Position numbers and translations under genes: made by a program. The notes below the pieces were generated by a model. It ran no database searches and was not told the origin of the DNA. It worked only from the letters and a program-made list of their open reading frames with translations. Positions 54,200 through 62,949 of a stretch of DNA of 64,000 bases are shown piece by piece; the first letter of the stretch is position 1; every line of letters starts with the position of its first letter. Source of the DNA: JBJYIN01 sp046237015 (lineage in GTDB: Bacteria; Pseudomonadota; Gammaproteobacteria; Enterobacterales; Enterobacteriaceae); assembly GCF_046237015.1 (NCBI RefSeq), contig NZ_JBJYIN010000006.1:186001-250000 (forward strand), written 5' to 3'.

Positions 54200-55318
54200 C
54201 TATTGTTTGCCGCTGGGAGCATTGGGCATGGAGACTGACGGATTATCCAGCATGATAAATACCACCCGGGCGAGAGTGCCTGAGCTTTCCGTGCGGTTGC
54301 AGAGGAATAGCTGACCGTTATGCAATTGGGCGATCCGTGTAACAATACTGAGCCCAAGGCCGATACCGCCGTAACGACTATCCATCCGGACAAATGCTTT
54401 ACTTAATTCGCCAACCTTGCCCTCTTCAATGCCAGGCCCTTGATCTTCTACTTGTAATTCAATGTGTTCATGTGTATTCAGCCGAACGGTTATCGTGCTG
54501 TGCTCTGGGCTGTAGCGATAGGCATTTTCGACCAGATTACGCAATAACATCTGCAATAGTATCGCATCACCATGCATGATGTGGTCGTTTGTGGATAGCT
54601 CCCACGCCAGCGTTTGCTGACGTGTAGACACCATTTCCTGTAGTTCACCCTGTATGGGAGAGATGATGTCTTTCAGTAACGAGATGTTTTGATACTGGCC
54701 GGCAGAGAAATCCTGCCCGGCTCGGGCAAGCAATAATAACTGTTCGATAGTTTTCGTCATTTGATCAATGCGATTGAGCAGCGGCTGGCAATCAATATGG
54801 TGTCTCTGCTCGTGTAACTCCAAATGGAGGCGTATGCCCGCTAGTGGTGTGCGCAGTTCGTGAGCCACATCGGCAGTAAATTGTCTGTCGCGTTTTAAAG
54901 TTTCGTCCAGGCGTTGAAATAGCAGATTGATGGCGCTTGTCACAGCAGCGATCTCCTGTATGTCACTTTGCTGCGGTAGAGGTTCCAGGTTTTCTGCCGT
55001 ACGATTTTTCAACTCTTCCTGTAGATGTGAAAGTGGGCGAGTTATCCAACTGACGGCTTGAAAGCATAAAACCAATGTGGCAATAACCATGACAAAGCTA
55101 GGGATACTGAGTGATGCAATCGCCTCATTAATTTCTTGATTGATTTTTCTGTTTTGAGCTTGCGCGCTGAGGGTTTTATCAACCAGCAATCCAATCTGTT
55201 CTTCACTTTCATGCCACAGCCATAGCACGCTGATTAACTGGCAAACCAGAAGAATGCCACCCAGCGTTAATATGAGCCGACGACGCATACTGGTGGTGCC
55301 GGGGGCATTGCTTTTCAT
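54200..55318 (-). CDS. pmrB: Sensor histidine kinase PmrB (BasS)
   Basis: A 372-residue kinase. Two membrane segments (about 15-35 and 68-90) enclose a short periplasmic sensor loop, followed by HAMP, the phospho-acceptor His (FTADVAHELRTPLAGIRLHLEL), and the HATPase domain (LRNLVENAYRYSP, YGGIGLGLSIVTRI). The match to E. coli BasS includes GELSKAFVRMDSRYGGIGLG. It senses iron, zinc or mild acid and phosphorylates PmrA. The start overlaps the pmrA stop by four bases (ATGA), so it is the third gene of eptA-pmrA-pmrB. Confidence 0.95.
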   Translation of the reverse strand: MKSNAPGTTSMRRRLILTLGGILLVCQLISVLWLWHESEEQIGLLVDKTLSAQAQNRKINQEINEAIASLSIPSFVMVIATLVLCFQAVSWITRPLSHLQEELKNRTAENLEPLPQQSDIQEIAAVTSAINLLFQRLDETLKRDRQFTADVAHELRTPLAGIRLHLELHEQRHHIDCQPLLNRIDQMTKTIEQLLLLARAGQDFSAGQYQNISLLKDIISPIQGELQEMVSTRQQTLAWELSTNDHIMHGDAILLQMLLRNLVENAYRYSPEHSTITVRLNTHEHIELQVEDQGPGIEEGKVGELSKAFVRMDSRYGGIGLGLSIVTRIAQLHNGQLFLCNRTESSGTLARVVFIMLDNPSVSMPNAPSGKQ

Positions 55319-55983
55319 GCATGTTCGCTCTTTGTTAATACATAACCAAAGCCGCGTAAGGTTCGTATGCGGTCTTTACCAATTTTCTGGCGCAGATTAT
55401 GAATGTGTACCTCAAGTGAATTTGATGAGGGATCGTCTTTCCAGTTATAGATATCCTGGTGTAGTACCTCACGATGAACCTGAATACCAGCCTTTAAGAT
55501 GAGCCGTGACAGAATAGCGAATTCCTTGGGCGTCAACACGACGAGCTTGCCGTCAACACTCACCTGTTGATTGTTGAGATCCAGCGTAATGTTATCAACC
55601 TGTATATGGCTATGACCCGCTCCTTGGTGCCGACGAATGAGGGCCCTGACTCGGGCTTGTAACTCCGTCAGAGCAAAAGGCTTGATGAGATAGTCATCAG
55701 CCCCGACATCTAGCCCATTGACACGATCGGTAACGGTATCACGGGCAGTTAAAATGAGGACCGGTTGTTGGTACTGATTTTTACGCCAGCGGGATAACAG
55801 GTGCAGACCATCATCATCCGGTAAGCCGAGATCCAGGATGATAAGACTATAGTGCGCGCTTCCAATTAAGGCATCGGCTTCTTTGGCTGTTCCGACACAA
55901 TCGCAGGTATAGCCTTCGTGCGTCAGTGCTAGCATTAGCCCTTCTTGCAATAGCTTGTCATCTTCAACAATCAATAGTTTCAT
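55315..55983 (-). CDS. pmrA: Response regulator PmrA (BasR)
   Basis: A 222-residue OmpR-type regulator, the same length as E. coli BasR. The receiver has LDLGLPDDDGLHLLSR with the phospho-acceptor Asp, and the C-terminus is a winged helix (SNSLEVHIHNLRQKIGKDRIRTLRGFGYVL). It binds tandem CTTAA(G/T)-type half-sites; one such site lies before eptA. The start at 55983 (MKLLIVEDD) is overlapped by eptA. It controls lipid A modification and, in soft-rot bacteria, virulence traits. Confidence 0.95.
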   Translation of the reverse strand: MKLLIVEDDKLLQEGLMLALTHEGYTCDCVGTAKEADALIGSAHYSLIILDLGLPDDDGLHLLSRWRKNQYQQPVLILTARDTVTDRVNGLDVGADDYLIKPFALTELQARVRALIRRHQGAGHSHIQVDNITLDLNNQQVSVDGKLVVLTPKEFAILSRLILKAGIQVHREVLHQDIYNWKDDPSSNSLEVHIHNLRQKIGKDRIRTLRGFGYVLTKSEHA

Positions 55984-57626
55984 GATGCACTGCCTTGGCA
56001 TGGCCGGATAATATCTAACTGTTGATGGTATTCCGTTGTCTCAATGTTAAACATCCCCAGTATGGTATGGAAAAGATTATCTTGCGAATAGGCGTTTTGC
56101 TTCGCATTATTGCGTAAGCAGTTTTCTTTGATTGAAAATTGTTTCTGATAGTCTTCTGAGAACCACATGAGCATCGGAACATGCGTCTGTTGCTCGGGCG
56201 CGATAGAATAAGGCATGCTGTGGAGATAAATACCTTTCTCCCCCAACGACTCTCCGTGGTCAGACAGATAAACGAGCGCCGTATTAAATTTATCCTGACG
56301 AGATTTTAATAAGTTAATGGCTTTATCCAGAATGTAATCGGCGTACAAAATAGTATTGTCATATGTGTTTTCCAATTCTTCTTGAGAACAGGTCTGAATC
56401 TGATTGGTATCACAGGATGGCGTGAATTTTTTAAAAGTGTCAGGATAGCGCTGATAATAACTTGGGCCATGGCTTCCCATGGTATGCAAAACGATAATGC
56501 CATCGTTATCGAGCTTATTGATGTAGTTATCCAGATCGTGAAAGAGTGCTTCGTCGTAGCAGTTACCACCTGAGCACAAATTCGGCAATTTTAAATCTGT
56601 AATATTTACCGTTGGGACTCGAGAACAAACATCTTTACAGCCGCCATCATTTTCATGCCAAAGTACATCTACTTTGGCGCGTTGTAATATATCCAGTAAC
56701 CCTTCCTGATGGCTTGCCAATCCTCCATCAAACCCTTGGCGAGGCATGTTAGAAAACATGCAGGGGACAGAAACACCCGTTGATGTACCGCAAGACACGG
56801 TGTTATCAAAGTAAATGACATTGTTTTTTGCCAGTTTTGGATTGGTTTCCTTCGTGTATCCCCCCAGCGAAAAATTTTGTGCACGGGATGTTTCGCCAAT
56901 AACCAGGATAACCAGATTCTTTTTCCCATTTGCCTGCTGTAATGTTTTCTTATGGGCATCCAGACCGATTTTGACCAGTGGCAAATTGGCCAATGCGTTG
57001 TGTTTGTAATAAGAAAGAGACGCCGCGACGATATTGCTCGGGGTTATTGATTTCACCAGTTCCTTATTATTCCGCATAAGAGAGGCGTAATCTTTATAGA
57101 AGAAAACAGCGATAATTAAAATTGAAAATAGGGAGGCGAGGATGAGAAGAATACGTATTCCGATCGCCGTGATATTAAAGTGTATCGGTTTTATTTTCAC
57201 CCAAACGGCGAAAATAGAGGGAATAACCCCAAGAGTAAATAGCCACAGGATAAACTGCGGAGTGATTAACGATAAGGACTCACTAACCGTTGTTTCAATA
57301 ATATTCTGAACCATCGTCCGGTCTATCACGATGCCGTAATTCAGCATAAAGTACTGCGCAGAGGCACCAGTGAGTAAAAAGAAAATGATGATGGACTGAC
57401 ACAAGTAAGGGACGGCGAGTAGAGTAAAGACGATATTCAATACAGCGAAAATAACGACAGGCATACTCAGGAAGAACAAGACATTTACCCCACTTGCCAT
57501 ATCTAGCAAGTGTAGCGTTTGACGATAATAGGCAATGTTATGTGCGATAGTGATGAATGCGGAAAAAATCAGTACAAACGTTAGGCTGCTCCAGCGTGGC
57601 CTGCTTAGCAGAATCCCATTTTTCAT
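55980..57626 (-). CDS. eptA: Lipid A phosphoethanolamine transferase EptA (PmrC)
   Basis: A 548-residue inner-membrane enzyme. Five membrane helices occupy residues about 10-175; the periplasmic sulfatase-fold domain follows, with the phosphoryl-acceptor Thr in VIGETSRAQNFSLGGY, SCGTSTGVSVPCMFS, and YLSDHGESLGEKGIYLHS metal-binding residues. It adds phosphoethanolamine to lipid A, lowering binding of cationic peptides. The stop overlaps the pmrA start by four bases. A PmrA box lies 60-76 bases upstream. Confidence 0.95.
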   Translation of the reverse strand: MKNGILLSRPRWSSLTFVLIFSAFITIAHNIAYYRQTLHLLDMASGVNVLFFLSMPVVIFAVLNIVFTLLAVPYLCQSIIIFFLLTGASAQYFMLNYGIVIDRTMVQNIIETTVSESLSLITPQFILWLFTLGVIPSIFAVWVKIKPIHFNITAIGIRILLILASLFSILIIAVFFYKDYASLMRNNKELVKSITPSNIVAASLSYYKHNALANLPLVKIGLDAHKKTLQQANGKKNLVILVIGETSRAQNFSLGGYTKETNPKLAKNNVIYFDNTVSCGTSTGVSVPCMFSNMPRQGFDGGLASHQEGLLDILQRAKVDVLWHENDGGCKDVCSRVPTVNITDLKLPNLCSGGNCYDEALFHDLDNYINKLDNDGIIVLHTMGSHGPSYYQRYPDTFKKFTPSCDTNQIQTCSQEELENTYDNTILYADYILDKAINLLKSRQDKFNTALVYLSDHGESLGEKGIYLHSMPYSIAPEQQTHVPMLMWFSEDYQKQFSIKENCLRNNAKQNAYSQDNLFHTILGMFNIETTEYHQQLDIIRPCQGSAS

Positions 57627-57685
57627 AAAGCGTCTCTTTGGTATCTATGTGCAATATCAATAGCGACGCATCCTAGTGAGGTTAA

Positions 57686-57702
57686 ATTAAAGCAACCTTA
57701 AG
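57686..57702 (-). promoter_or_regulatory. PmrA box upstream of eptA-pmrAB
   Basis: Read on the minus strand: CTTAAG-GTTGC-TTTAAT, two YTTAA(G/T) half-sites separated by five bases, the PmrA box layout. It lies 60 bases before the eptA start, so the operon is likely autoregulated. Confidence 0.75.
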
Positions 57703-57741
57703 AACGGGGCCCGTTAAATTCAGGGACGAGAGAGTGGACAT

Positions 57742-57771
57742 TTGCTAAACTATGTCCCTTGTCAATACAAT
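57742..57771 (+). promoter_or_regulatory. Sigma-70-like promoter of yheO
   Basis: TTGCTA (57742-57747) and TACAAT (57766-57771) separated by 18 bases. The inferred transcript starts near 57778, which fits the downstream ATG at 57802 and would leave no leader for the ATG at 57778. Confidence 0.5.
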
Positions 57772-57801
57772 AAATAGATGATGTTGAGGGTGGTGTCTGC
57801 C

Positions 57802-58524
57802 ATGTCCAATTCGCTTGTGTCTGGCGAATCTTATGACCTTGATTTGCTGGATGAACGTCCGTTTAACCAGACGGATTATGAGATCCTGAAATCGTATGAA
57901 GCAGTGGTCGATGGTTTGGCCATGTTAATCGGTGAGCATTGCGAGATAGTGTTGCATTCTCTCGAAGATCTTAAATGCTCTGCCGTGCGGATTGCTAATG
58001 GTGAACATACCGGCAGGAAAATCGGTTCCCCCATCACTGACCTTGCATTGCGTATGTTGCACGATATGGCTGGAGAGGATAGCAGTGTATCCAAGGCCTA
58101 TTTCACTCGTGCGAAAAGTGGCGTATTGATGAAATCTGTCACTATCGCAATCCGTAACCGCGATCAGCGCGTTATTGGTCTGTTGTGTATTAACATGAAC
58201 CTGGACGTTCCTTTCTCACAGATTGTTCAGACGTTCATCCCCCCTGAAATGCATGAAGTTGCATCGTCGGTCAATTTTGCGTCTTCGGTAGACGATCTCG
58301 TCGCTCAAACGCTGGAATTTTCCATCGAGGAAGTAAATGCCGATCGCAACGTGTCTAATAATGCGAAAAACAGACAAATCGTGCTTAGCCTGTATGAAAA
58401 AGGGATCTTTGATATCAAAGATGCGATTAATCAGGTTGCTGAACGTCTGAATATTTCCAAGCACACGGTTTACCTTTATATCCGCCAGTTTAAAAGCGGT
58501 GACTTCAGTGGGCACGATCGCTGA
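57802..58524 (+). CDS. yheO: YheO (DauR-like) transcription regulator
   Basis: A 240-residue protein, the E. coli YheO length. It has an N-terminal PAS-like domain (YHE module; LIGEHCEIVLHSLEDLKCSAVRIANG) and a C-terminal helix-turn-helix (INQVAERLNISKHTVYLYIRQFKSG). DauR in Pseudomonas represses D-arginine catabolism; the ligand here is not known. The ATG at 57802 (MSNSLVSGES) is chosen over 57778 by homology and by the position of the promoter. It overlaps tusD. Confidence 0.94.
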   Translation: MSNSLVSGESYDLDLLDERPFNQTDYEILKSYEAVVDGLAMLIGEHCEIVLHSLEDLKCSAVRIANGEHTGRKIGSPITDLALRMLHDMAGEDSSVSKAYFTRAKSGVLMKSVTIAIRNRDQRVIGLLCINMNLDVPFSQIVQTFIPPEMHEVASSVNFASSVDDLVAQTLEFSIEEVNADRNVSNNAKNRQIVLSLYEKGIFDIKDAINQVAERLNISKHTVYLYIRQFKSGDFSGHDR

Positions 58525-58913
58525 TGCTGAGTTATTGCCTGCTAGTGACTGGGCCTGCTTATGGTACACAGCAGGCGAGTAGCGCGTTTCAGTTCGCACA
58601 GGCGGTATTAGCGGAAGGTCATCGGTTGGAAAGCGTGTTTTTCTATCGCGAAGGTGTGTTGAATGCTAACCAACTGACATCACCCGCGAATGATGAATTC
58701 GATCTTGTTCGAGCCTGGCAACAACTGGGGCTGGAGTATGATGTGGCTCTTAACGTGTGCATTGCGGCGGCGTTAAGGCGCGGTGTCACGGATGAGCAGC
58801 AGGCTGAATTGCTTAAGTTAGGTCACGCTAATTTACAAGCCGGATTTACGCTCAGTGGCTTGGGTGAATTGGCTCAGTCGGTGCTGGAATGCGATCGTGT
58901 TATGCAGTTTTAA
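58524..58913 (+). CDS. tusD: Sulfurtransferase subunit TusD
   Basis: A 129-residue DsrE-family protein. The persulfide-carrying Cys is expected in YDVALNVCIAAALRRGV. TusBCD relays sulfur from TusA to TusE and MnmA for 2-thiouridine in tRNA. It overlaps the yheO stop and is followed by tusC and tusB, as in E. coli. Confidence 0.97.
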   Translation: MLSYCLLVTGPAYGTQQASSAFQFAQAVLAEGHRLESVFFYREGVLNANQLTSPANDEFDLVRAWQQLGLEYDVALNVCIAAALRRGVTDEQQAELLKLGHANLQAGFTLSGLGELAQSVLECDRVMQF

Positions 58914-58932
58914 TCTGTTTTAAGGTAGCGTC

Positions 58933-59292
58933 ATGAAGCGTGTTGCTTTTGTTTTTAGTCATTCGCCTCACGGCAGCGCCTCTGGACGGGAGGGGCTGGA
59001 CGCGCTTTTAGCTATGTCCGCATTAACTGAAGATATCGGCGTGTTTTTTATCGGTGATGGGGTCTTGCAACTGATGCCAGCACAGCAGCCTGAAAAAATA
59101 CTGATGCGTAACTACATTGCAACGTTTGGCGTATTGCCGCTTTATGATATTGAAAACTGCTATGCATGTGAAACGTCAATACGACAACGTGGCATTAGTG
59201 TAGAAACGAATTGGATTCTGGGCGTTGAATTATTATCGCCAGATGCTTTGTGCAATAAGTTGACCGACTACCATTCTGTTCTTACATTTTAG
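58933..59292 (+). CDS. tusC: Sulfurtransferase subunit TusC
   Basis: A 119-residue DsrF-like subunit of the hexameric TusBCD complex, beginning MKRVAFVFSHSPHGSASGREGLDALLAM. AAGG precedes the ATG. It lies 19 bases after tusD. Confidence 0.96.
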   Translation: MKRVAFVFSHSPHGSASGREGLDALLAMSALTEDIGVFFIGDGVLQLMPAQQPEKILMRNYIATFGVLPLYDIENCYACETSIRQRGISVETNWILGVELLSPDALCNKLTDYHSVLTF

Positions 59293-59310
59293 CGACAGGT
59301 TTTTCATTAT

Positions 59311-59598
59311 ATGTTGCACACGCTTTCCCATTCTCCTTATCAAAGTGACATGGATGCGCTTTTGCGCTATCTGAGACCTGGCGATGTATTGGTTTTAATG
59401 CAAGATGGTGTGATTGCCGCTCTGGCTGGAACCACTTTCGTAAAGCAAATTCATGATTTATCTATTCCCTTGTATGTCCTTAGAAATGATGCTGAAGCGA
59501 GGGGCGTTTCTGAACAAATTTCCTGTGACTCCATATACATTGACTATAATCAGTTTGTTCGATTAACGGTGCAACATTCGCAACAGCTGGCTTGGTAG
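59311..59598 (+). CDS. tusB: Sulfurtransferase subunit TusB
   Basis: A 95-residue DsrH-like subunit, beginning MLHTLSHSPYQSDMDALLRYLRPGD. It completes tusDCB, lies 18 bases after tusC, and precedes the str operon promoter by about 20 bases. Confidence 0.96.
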   Translation: MLHTLSHSPYQSDMDALLRYLRPGDVLVLMQDGVIAALAGTTFVKQIHDLSIPLYVLRNDAEARGVSEQISCDSIYIDYNQFVRLTVQHSQQLAW

Positions 59599-59619
59599 CA
59601 GTGATTTTTTGACTATTTC

Positions 59620-59648
59620 TTGACTCCTTACACGGCCAGCCCTAAAAT
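59620..59648 (+). promoter_or_regulatory. str operon promoter (sigma-70)
   Basis: TTGACT (59620-59625) and TAAAAT (59643-59648) are separated by 17 bases, a near-consensus promoter reading into rpsL. A second TTGACT lies nine bases upstream. Confidence 0.85.
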
Positions 59649-59729
59649 TCTGCGTCCTCATACTTTGCCTTGCGCATGCATGAGACGATTTATTACGTGT
59701 TTACGAAGCAAAAACCAGGAGCTTTTTGA

Positions 59730-60104
59730 ATGGCAACAATTAACCAGCTGGTACGCAAACCACGCTCCCTGAAAGTTGCGAAAAGCAACGTTCCGGCGCT
59801 GGAAGCCTGCCCGCAGAAACGTGGCGTATGTACTCGTGTATATACCACCACTCCAAAGAAACCGAACTCCGCACTGCGTAAAGTATGTCGTGTTCGTTTA
59901 ACTAACGGTTTTGAAGTTACCTCCTATATCGGTGGTGAAGGTCATAACCTACAGGAACACTCCGTGATCCTGATCCGTGGCGGTCGTGTTAAAGACCTGC
60001 CAGGTGTGCGTTACCACACCGTTCGTGGTGCGCTGGACTGCTCAGGTGTTAAAGACCGTAAGCAATCCCGTTCCAAGTATGGCGTGAAGAAGCCAAAGGC
60101 TTAA
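59730..60104 (+). CDS. rpsL: 30S ribosomal protein S12
   Basis: The 124-residue S12 is identical or nearly so to E. coli. The lysines whose mutation gives streptomycin resistance are both wild type: TPKKPNSALRK and GRVKDLPGVRY. CAGGAGC precedes the ATG. First gene of the str operon. Confidence 0.99.
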   Translation: MATINQLVRKPRSLKVAKSNVPALEACPQKRGVCTRVYTTTPKKPNSALRKVCRVRLTNGFEVTSYIGGEGHNLQEHSVILIRGGRVKDLPGVRYHTVRGALDCSGVKDRKQSRSKYGVKKPKA

Positions 60105-60200
60105 TGGTTCTCCGTTAAGTAAGGCCAAACGTTTTAACTTAAATGTCAAACTAAACTCGTAGAGTTTTGGACAATCCTGAATTAACAACGGAGTATTTCC
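60105..60200 (+). promoter_or_regulatory. S7 translational feedback site, rpsL-rpsG spacer
   Basis: The 96-base spacer is strikingly like the E. coli str intercistronic region, where ribosomal protein S7 binds and represses its own translation. The stretch with GTTTTAACTT and GTAGAGTTTTGG is conserved. Identity is by memory of the E. coli site and context. Confidence 0.7.
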
Positions 60201-60671
60201 ATGCCACGTCGTCGCGTCATTGGTCAACGTAAAATTCTGCCGGATCCTAAGTTCGGATCAGAGCTGTTGGCCAAATTTGTAAATATCCTGATGGTAGATG
60301 GTAAAAAATCTACTGCTGAAGCAATCGTCTATACCGCGCTGGAGACCCTGGCTCAGCGTTCTGGTAAAGATCATCTGGAAGCTTTTGAAGTAGCTCTGGA
60401 CAACGTTCGCCCGACTGTCGAAGTTAAGTCGCGCCGCGTTGGTGGTTCTACTTATCAGGTACCAGTTGAAGTCCGTCCGGTTCGCCGTAATGCCTTGGCA
60501 ATGCGTTGGATCGTTGAAGCTGCTCGTAAACGCGGTGATAAATCTATGGCTTTACGCCTGGCGAACGAACTTTCTGATGCAGCAGAAAACAAAGGTACTG
60601 CTGTTAAGAAACGTGAAGACGTTCACCGTATGGCCGAAGCCAACAAGGCGTTCGCTCACTACCGTTGGTAA
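60201..60671 (+). CDS. rpsG: 30S ribosomal protein S7
   Basis: The 156-residue S7, with characteristic MPRRRVIGQRKILPDPKFGSE start and the VKKREDVHRMAEANKAFAHYRW end. It nucleates 16S 3'-domain assembly and represses the str operon. An extra tail (residues beyond about 155 in some strains) is absent. Confidence 0.99.
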   Translation: MPRRRVIGQRKILPDPKFGSELLAKFVNILMVDGKKSTAEAIVYTALETLAQRSGKDHLEAFEVALDNVRPTVEVKSRRVGGSTYQVPVEVRPVRRNALAMRWIVEAARKRGDKSMALRLANELSDAAENKGTAVKKREDVHRMAEANKAFAHYRW

Positions 60672-60694
60672 TCCCTTCGCTGTAGTCATGCTAA

Positions 60695-60726
60695 CCAAGC
60701 GGGCGCTGAATAGCCAACCCGCTTGG
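60695..60726 (+). other. Intercistronic hairpin rpsG-fusA
   Basis: CCAAGCGGG (60695-60703) pairs with CCCGCTTGG (60718-60726) in the spacer between rpsG and fusA. Not followed by a T-run, so more likely an mRNA stability or attenuation element than a terminator. Confidence 0.55.
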
Positions 60727-60764
60727 GTTAACTAATTGAACGCCCTAGTAAATAGAGGATACAA

Positions 60765-62879
60765 ATGGCTCGTACAACACCCATCGCACGCTACCGTAAT
60801 ATCGGTATCAGTGCGCACATCGACGCCGGTAAAACCACTACTACCGAACGTATTCTGTTCTACACCGGTGTAAACCACAAAATCGGTGAAGTTCATGATG
60901 GCGCAGCCACTATGGACTGGATGGAACAGGAGCAGGAACGTGGTATTACTATCACTTCCGCAGCGACTACTGCATTCTGGTCAGGTATGGCTAAGCAGTA
61001 TGAACCGCATCGCGTAAACATCATCGACACCCCAGGACACGTTGACTTCACTATCGAAGTAGAACGTTCCATGCGTGTACTCGACGGTGCGGTAATGGTT
61101 TACTGCGCAGTTGGTGGTGTTCAGCCGCAGTCTGAAACCGTATGGCGTCAGGCAAACAAATATAAAGTTCCACGCATTGCGTTCGTTAACAAAATGGACC
61201 GCATGGGTGCAAACTTCCTGAAAGTTGTTGGTCAGATCAAAACCCGTCTGGGTGCGAATCCTGTTCCGTTGCAACTGGCGATTGGTGCTGAAGAAGCATT
61301 CACCGGCGTTGTTGACCTGGTGAAAATGAAAGCCATCAACTGGAATGAGGCCGATGCAGGTGTCACCTTCACTTATGAAGACATCCCGGCTGATATGCAG
61401 GAACTGGCTGAAGAATGGCATCAGAACCTGATTGAATCCGCAGCAGAAGCGTCTGAAGAGCTGATGGAAAAATACCTGGGTGGTGAAGAACTGACTGAAG
61501 AAGAGATCAAAAAAGCTCTGCGTCAGCGTGTTCTGAACAACGAAATCATCCTGGTAACCTGTGGTTCTGCATTTAAGAACAAAGGTGTGCAGGCGATGCT
61601 GGATGCGGTAATTGATTACCTGCCAGCGCCGACTGACGTACCTGCGATCAACGGCCTTTTGGATGACGGTAAAGATACGCCGGCTGAGCGTCATGCTAGC
61701 GATGACGAGCCGTTTGCGGCACTGGCATTCAAAATCGCTACCGACCCGTTTGTGGGTAACCTGACGTTCTTCCGCGTGTATTCCGGTGTGGTTAACTCTG
61801 GTGATACCGTATTGAACTCCGTGAAAGCGGCTCGTGAACGTTTTGGTCGTATCGTACAGATGCACGCCAACAAACGTGAAGAAATCAAAGAAGTTCGTGC
61901 GGGCGATATCGCTGCAGCTATCGGTCTGAAAGACGTTACAACGGGTGATACCCTGTGTGACCCAGAATCACCGATCATTCTGGAGCGTATGGAATTCCCA
62001 GAGCCGGTAATCTCCATCGCAGTAGAACCGAAAACCAAAGCTGACCAGGAAAAAATGGGCCTTGCTTTGGGTCGTCTGGCGAAGGAAGACCCGTCTTTCC
62101 GCGTATGGACTGATGAAGAGTCTAACCAGACTATCATCGCTGGTATGGGTGAGTTGCACCTCGATATCATCGTCGACCGTATGAAACGTGAATTTAACGT
62201 TGAAGCGAACGTCGGTAAACCTCAGGTTGCTTATCGTGAAGCGATTCGTGCGAAAGTTACCGATATTGAAGGTAAACACGCCAAGCAGTCTGGTGGTCGT
62301 GGTCAGTACGGTCACGTGGTTATCGACCTGTATCCGCTGGAGCCGGGCTCAAATCCGAAAGGCTACGAGTTCATCAACGACATTAAAGGTGGTGTTATTC
62401 CTGGCGAATACATCCCTGCCGTTGATAAAGGTATTCAGGAACAGCTGAAAGCTGGTCCGTTGGCTGGCTACCCTGTGGTTGATCTCGGTGTGCGTTTGCA
62501 CTTCGGTTCTTACCATGACGTTGACTCCTCTGAATTGGCGTTTAAACTGGCTGCTTCTATTGCCTTTAAAGATGGCTTTAAGAAAGCACAGCCTGTTCTG
62601 CTTGAGCCGATCATGAAGGTTGAAGTTGAAACGCCGGAAGAGAACACGGGTGACGTCATCGGTGACCTTAGTCGTCGTCGTGGTCTGCTGCGTGGTCAGG
62701 AATCCAACGTGACTGGCGTTGTGATTCACGCTGAAGTTCCGCTGTCTGAAATGTTCGGATACGCAACTCAACTGCGTTCTCTGACCAAAGGCCGTGCTTC
62801 TTACTCCATGGAGTTCCTGAAGTACGACGATGCGCCGAACAATGTTGCTCAGGCCGTAATCGAAGCCCGTGGTAAATAA
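60765..62879 (+). CDS. fusA: Elongation factor G
   Basis: A 704-residue translational GTPase that drives tRNA translocation and ribosome recycling. G1 is AHIDAGKTTTTERI, G2 RGITITSA, G3 DTPGHVDF and G4 NKMDR. Domains II-V follow, ending AQAVIEARGK. AGAGGAT precedes the ATG. Third gene of the str operon. Confidence 0.99.
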   Translation: MARTTPIARYRNIGISAHIDAGKTTTTERILFYTGVNHKIGEVHDGAATMDWMEQEQERGITITSAATTAFWSGMAKQYEPHRVNIIDTPGHVDFTIEVERSMRVLDGAVMVYCAVGGVQPQSETVWRQANKYKVPRIAFVNKMDRMGANFLKVVGQIKTRLGANPVPLQLAIGAEEAFTGVVDLVKMKAINWNEADAGVTFTYEDIPADMQELAEEWHQNLIESAAEASEELMEKYLGGEELTEEEIKKALRQRVLNNEIILVTCGSAFKNKGVQAMLDAVIDYLPAPTDVPAINGLLDDGKDTPAERHASDDEPFAALAFKIATDPFVGNLTFFRVYSGVVNSGDTVLNSVKAARERFGRIVQMHANKREEIKEVRAGDIAAAIGLKDVTTGDTLCDPESPIILERMEFPEPVISIAVEPKTKADQEKMGLALGRLAKEDPSFRVWTDEESNQTIIAGMGELHLDIIVDRMKREFNVEANVGKPQVAYREAIRAKVTDIEGKHAKQSGGRGQYGHVVIDLYPLEPGSNPKGYEFINDIKGGVIPGEYIPAVDKGIQEQLKAGPLAGYPVVDLGVRLHFGSYHDVDSSELAFKLAASIAFKDGFKKAQPVLLEPIMKVEVETPEENTGDVIGDLSRRRGLLRGQESNVTGVVIHAEVPLSEMFGYATQLRSLTKGRASYSMEFLKYDDAPNNVAQAVIEARGK

Positions 62880-62906
62880 GCCTCAGGGTTAAAACCAAAA
62901 TCCCGT

Positions 62907-62928
62907 GCTCTCTCCATAGGGGGAGAGC
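62907..62928 (+). other. Intercistronic hairpin fusA-tuf
   Basis: GCTCTCTCC pairs with GGGGAGAGC (one wobble) around ATAG, 28 bases after fusA and 22 before the tuf start. It lacks a T-run and probably marks an RNA processing or stability element. Confidence 0.5.
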
Positions 62929-62949
62929 ATTTGAGTAAGGAATATCGCC

